A DNA stretch of 17,607 nt from Prevotella sp. UBA1395 (GTDB lineage: Bacteria; Bacteroidota; Bacteroidia; Bacteroidales; Bacteroidaceae): positions 1 through 17,607 of the forward strand of contig DBQL01000145.1 in assembly GCA_002305235.1 (NCBI GenBank), given 5' to 3'. The first letter of the stretch is position 1. Each line of letters begins with the position of its first letter. This document shows positions 15,772 to 17,607 of the stretch, one piece after another. The position numbers and the translations under genes are program-made. The notes beneath the pieces were generated by a model. It was not told where the DNA came from and did no database searches. It saw nothing but the letters and a program-made list of their open reading frames with translations.

Positions 15772-16050
15772 TTACGCTTTCTTCAATTCCTCCTTGATAG
15801 ATGCCACGGGCTTGAAACCGAGCACCAGTTTTGGCGGCACGAGCATGCGCTGCTGCGTGCCGGGATTGACAACGATGCGCTCCAACCGCTTCTTTACCTC
15901 AAATGTTCCGAAGTTGGCGACCTGCAAACTGTCGCCCTGCTCGAAGCGAGTAGCCATGAAATCGATGAGGTCGGTCACCATTTTCTGGGTGTCGGCCTGT
16001 GTATAGCCGGCGCGTTGCGCCAATTCCGCAATGAATTCCTTGTTGTTCAT
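15772..16050 (-). CDS. HU/IHF-family DNA-binding protein
   Basis: This 92-residue nucleoid protein has the family size. It opens MNNKEFIAELAQRAGYTQADTQ, carries the dimer-core sequence LQVANFGTFEVKKR, and has a DNA-binding arm around VNPGTQQRMLVPPK with the conserved intercalating Pro after Asn. It ends in GFKPVASIKEELKKA. The start codon overlaps the rimO stop in an ATGA arrangement (16047-16050), and the HU-LysM gene follows after 14 bp. The three are therefore almost certainly one transcript with coupled translation. It is divergent from typical HupB-like proteins, and Bacteroidetes often carry several HU paralogues. A partnership with the neighbouring HU-LysM protein, for example as a heterodimer through the HU fold, is possible but inferred. 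Confidence 0.92.
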   Translation of the reverse strand: MNNKEFIAELAQRAGYTQADTQKMVTDLIDFMATRFEQGDSLQVANFGTFEVKKRLERIVVNPGTQQRMLVPPKLVLGFKPVASIKEELKKA

Positions 16051-17378
16051 ACCACTCCGTATAAGTCAAATTCGTCACTGTCGGTAATCTTCACGTCGTA
16101 GAAACATCCCGTGCGCAGCCTGCGGTTCTCCGCTGGAATGAGCACCTCGGGGTCTACCTCCGGCGAGCATGCCTCCGTGCGGCCCACATAATAGTTGCCC
16201 TCCTTGCGGTCGATGATCACCTTGAGGGTCTGCCCCACCTTGGCCGACTCGATGTCGGCGCTGATCTCTTGCTGCACGGCCATGAGCTTATCCAACCGCC
16301 GCTGCTTCACCTCCTCGGGCACGTCGTCTTCGTAATGGCGCGCGGAATAGGTGCCCTCCTCCTCGGAATAGACAAAGGCCCCCATGCGCTCGAAGCGTGT
16401 CTCGCGCACGAAATCGACCAGTTCGTTGAAATCATCGTCCGTCTCGCCGGGAAAACCCACCAGCAATGTGGTGCGCAGGGTGATGCCGGGCACCCGCTCG
16501 CGGATAGTCTTGATGAGGTCGAGCGTCTCTTGTTTGGTCACGTGGCGGCGCATACGGTCGAGCATATTGTCTGAAATATGCTGCAAGGCAATGTCCAGAT
16601 ACTTGCACACATTGGGTTTGGCGGCCATCACATCGAGCAGTTCCAAGGGAAACTGGTTGGGGTAAGCATAGTGCAACCTGATCCATTTCACGCCCTTGAT
16701 ATCCGCCATGCGGCTTACCAGTTCGGCTATCTGCGGCTTACCATAAAGGTCTACGCCATAGTAAGTAAGCTCCTGTTCGATAATCTGAAACTCTTTCACA
16801 CCCTCGGCCACCAATGCCTCTACCTCACGCAGAATATCGTCTATCGGTCTCGACACGTGCCTGCCGGTGATGAGCGGAATGGCGCAATAGGCGCAATGCC
16901 TGTCACATCCCTCGGCAATCTTGATATAGGCGTAGTGGCGCGGCGTGGTGATCACCCTGCCTGCCGACATCTTCTCGCGGCTCTCGCCAAACGTCTCAGA
17001 CGACACATCGTCGCTTCGCGCCGGTCCGATGTCGCTCAAGAGTTGCTTGTAATTGAACTTGCCATAGAATTTATCCACCTCGGGAATAGACTCTTCCAGC
17101 TCTTGCTGGTAGCGTTGCGACAGGCATCCCATGACATACAGCCGGCTGAGCCGCCCCTCGTTCTTGGCCTCCACAAACTCGAGGATGGTGTTGATACTCT
17201 CTTCCTTGGCACTTTCTATGAACCCGCAGGTATTGATCACAGCAATCTCGCCCTGCGGCCTTTTGGCATCGTGGACACACCGATACCCCTGATTCTTGAA
17301 TTGACGCATGAGCTGTTCGGAATCGACGAGATTCTTGGAACAGCCCATCGTGATAAAGTCTATCTGATTTTTTTTCAT
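16047..17378 (-). CDS. rimO: Ribosomal protein S12 methylthiotransferase
   Basis: This radical-SAM enzyme adds a methylthio group to the conserved Asp of ribosomal protein S12. It has 443 residues from ATG 17378, the family length. The frame stays open to 17531, but that extension would overlap the ftsY end and has no family similarity. The N-terminal MTTase domain holds the auxiliary-cluster cysteines Cys13 (MGCSKNLVDSE), Cys51 (NTCGFIESAKEES) and Cys85 (VMGCLSQ). The radical-SAM cluster is C158-x3-C162-x2-C165 in EGCDRHCAYCAIPLITG. A TRAM domain follows near the C-terminus (LKVIIDRKEGNYYVGRTE). RimO, not MiaB, is indicated by GCSKNLVDSE. The gene follows ftsY by 91 bp, an order common in Bacteroidetes. 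An A8 run directly after the ATG is a possible slippage spot. Confidence 0.96.
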   Translation of the reverse strand: MKKNQIDFITMGCSKNLVDSEQLMRQFKNQGYRCVHDAKRPQGEIAVINTCGFIESAKEESINTILEFVEAKNEGRLSRLYVMGCLSQRYQQELEESIPEVDKFYGKFNYKQLLSDIGPARSDDVSSETFGESREKMSAGRVITTPRHYAYIKIAEGCDRHCAYCAIPLITGRHVSRPIDDILREVEALVAEGVKEFQIIEQELTYYGVDLYGKPQIAELVSRMADIKGVKWIRLHYAYPNQFPLELLDVMAAKPNVCKYLDIALQHISDNMLDRMRRHVTKQETLDLIKTIRERVPGITLRTTLLVGFPGETDDDFNELVDFVRETRFERMGAFVYSEEEGTYSARHYEDDVPEEVKQRRLDKLMAVQQEISADIESAKVGQTLKVIIDRKEGNYYVGRTEACSPEVDPEVLIPAENRRLRTGCFYDVKITDSDEFDLYGVV

Positions 17379-17469
17379 GCAAACAGTTCGCTTCTTTTCA
17401 TATACACCCCTCGGACACCCATCATGGTCGATGCCATGCCGGCGCAAGGAAGTGTCGGGATGAGGAAAA

Positions 17470-17607
17470 TCAGAACAGCGAGTCGACAAATTCCTTGCGA
17501 TTAAACAATTGCAAGTCTTCCATCTTCTCACCCAGTCCGATGTATTTCACGGGCACCTTGAGCTGATCCGAGATGCCGATGACCACGCCGCCCTTGGCCG
17601 TGCCGTC
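17470..17607 (-). CDS. ftsY: Signal recognition particle receptor FtsY, C-terminal end only
   Basis: The last 45 codons of an SRP-receptor GTPase are visible, ending at the TGA 17472-17470; the rest lies beyond the right edge. The segment starts DGTAKGGVVIGIS (the G4/closing-loop region of SRP GTPases), continues VPVKYIGLGEKMEDLQLF and ends NRKEFVDSLF, which is the FtsY-type C-terminus. FtsY docks the ribosome-SRP complex at the inner membrane for cotranslational protein insertion. It is the first visible gene of the - strand run that continues with rimO, HU and HU-LysM. Confidence 0.95.
   Translation of the reverse strand, partial: DGTAKGGVVIGISDQLKVPVKYIGLGEKMEDLQLFNRKEFVDSLF

Noticed and set aside
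14786..16006. 406-codon + strand open frame
   Set aside because: It is antisense to the HU-LysM and HU genes, rich in His and Arg, and has no family features.
17379..17531. N-terminal extension of RimO
   Set aside because: It overlaps the end of ftsY and adds residues unlike any RimO; ATG 17378 begins the family sequence.

Overview
This window looks like a chromosomal segment from a Bacteroidales bacterium, most likely Prevotella-like. Four things point there: the L-arabinose/pentose cluster, the ftsY-rimO-HU gene order, promoter-like TAnnTTTG boxes instead of sigma70 -10 boxes, and weak or absent Shine-Dalgarno sequences. The genus is inferred from gene content and protein style, not from a search. 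No CRISPR, tRNA, rRNA, transposase or phage gene was recognised.

Region 1 (1-8093, + strand) is a pentose-use cluster: L-arabinose isomerase (5' end cut by the window), an FGGY sugar kinase (probable L-ribulokinase), a secreted GH51 alpha-L-arabinofuranosidase, transketolase and ribose-5-phosphate isomerase B. A short, divergent FolK-like protein follows. Together they free arabinose from arabinan/arabinoxylan, turn it into L-ribulose-5-phosphate (the 4-epimerase is presumably upstream) and feed it into the non-oxidative pentose phosphate pathway. A large imperfect hairpin lies between the isomerase and kinase genes.

Region 2 (8094-8557) has no convincing gene. It holds a striking array of three palindromes of the form TTACCAC-NNN-GTGGTAA, spaced exactly 22 bp centre to centre.

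Region 3 (8558-12905, - strand) holds a secreted GHL10-type glycosidase-like protein with a terminator and promoter back to back just upstream, an OMPP1/FadL-type outer-membrane beta-barrel protein, and a secreted Gly/Tyr/Trp-rich low-complexity protein that probably shares a transcript with the barrel gene.

Region 4 (13083-17607): prmA (+) converges on a - strand run ftsY (3' end only), rimO, a small HU protein, and a long HU-like protein with an acidic linker, one membrane helix, a coiled coil and a C-terminal LysM domain. A hairpin that can act in both directions separates prmA from this run and overlaps the last codons of the LysM protein. The HU-membrane-LysM protein, which could connect DNA to the cell wall, and the 22-bp palindrome array are the most interesting items.
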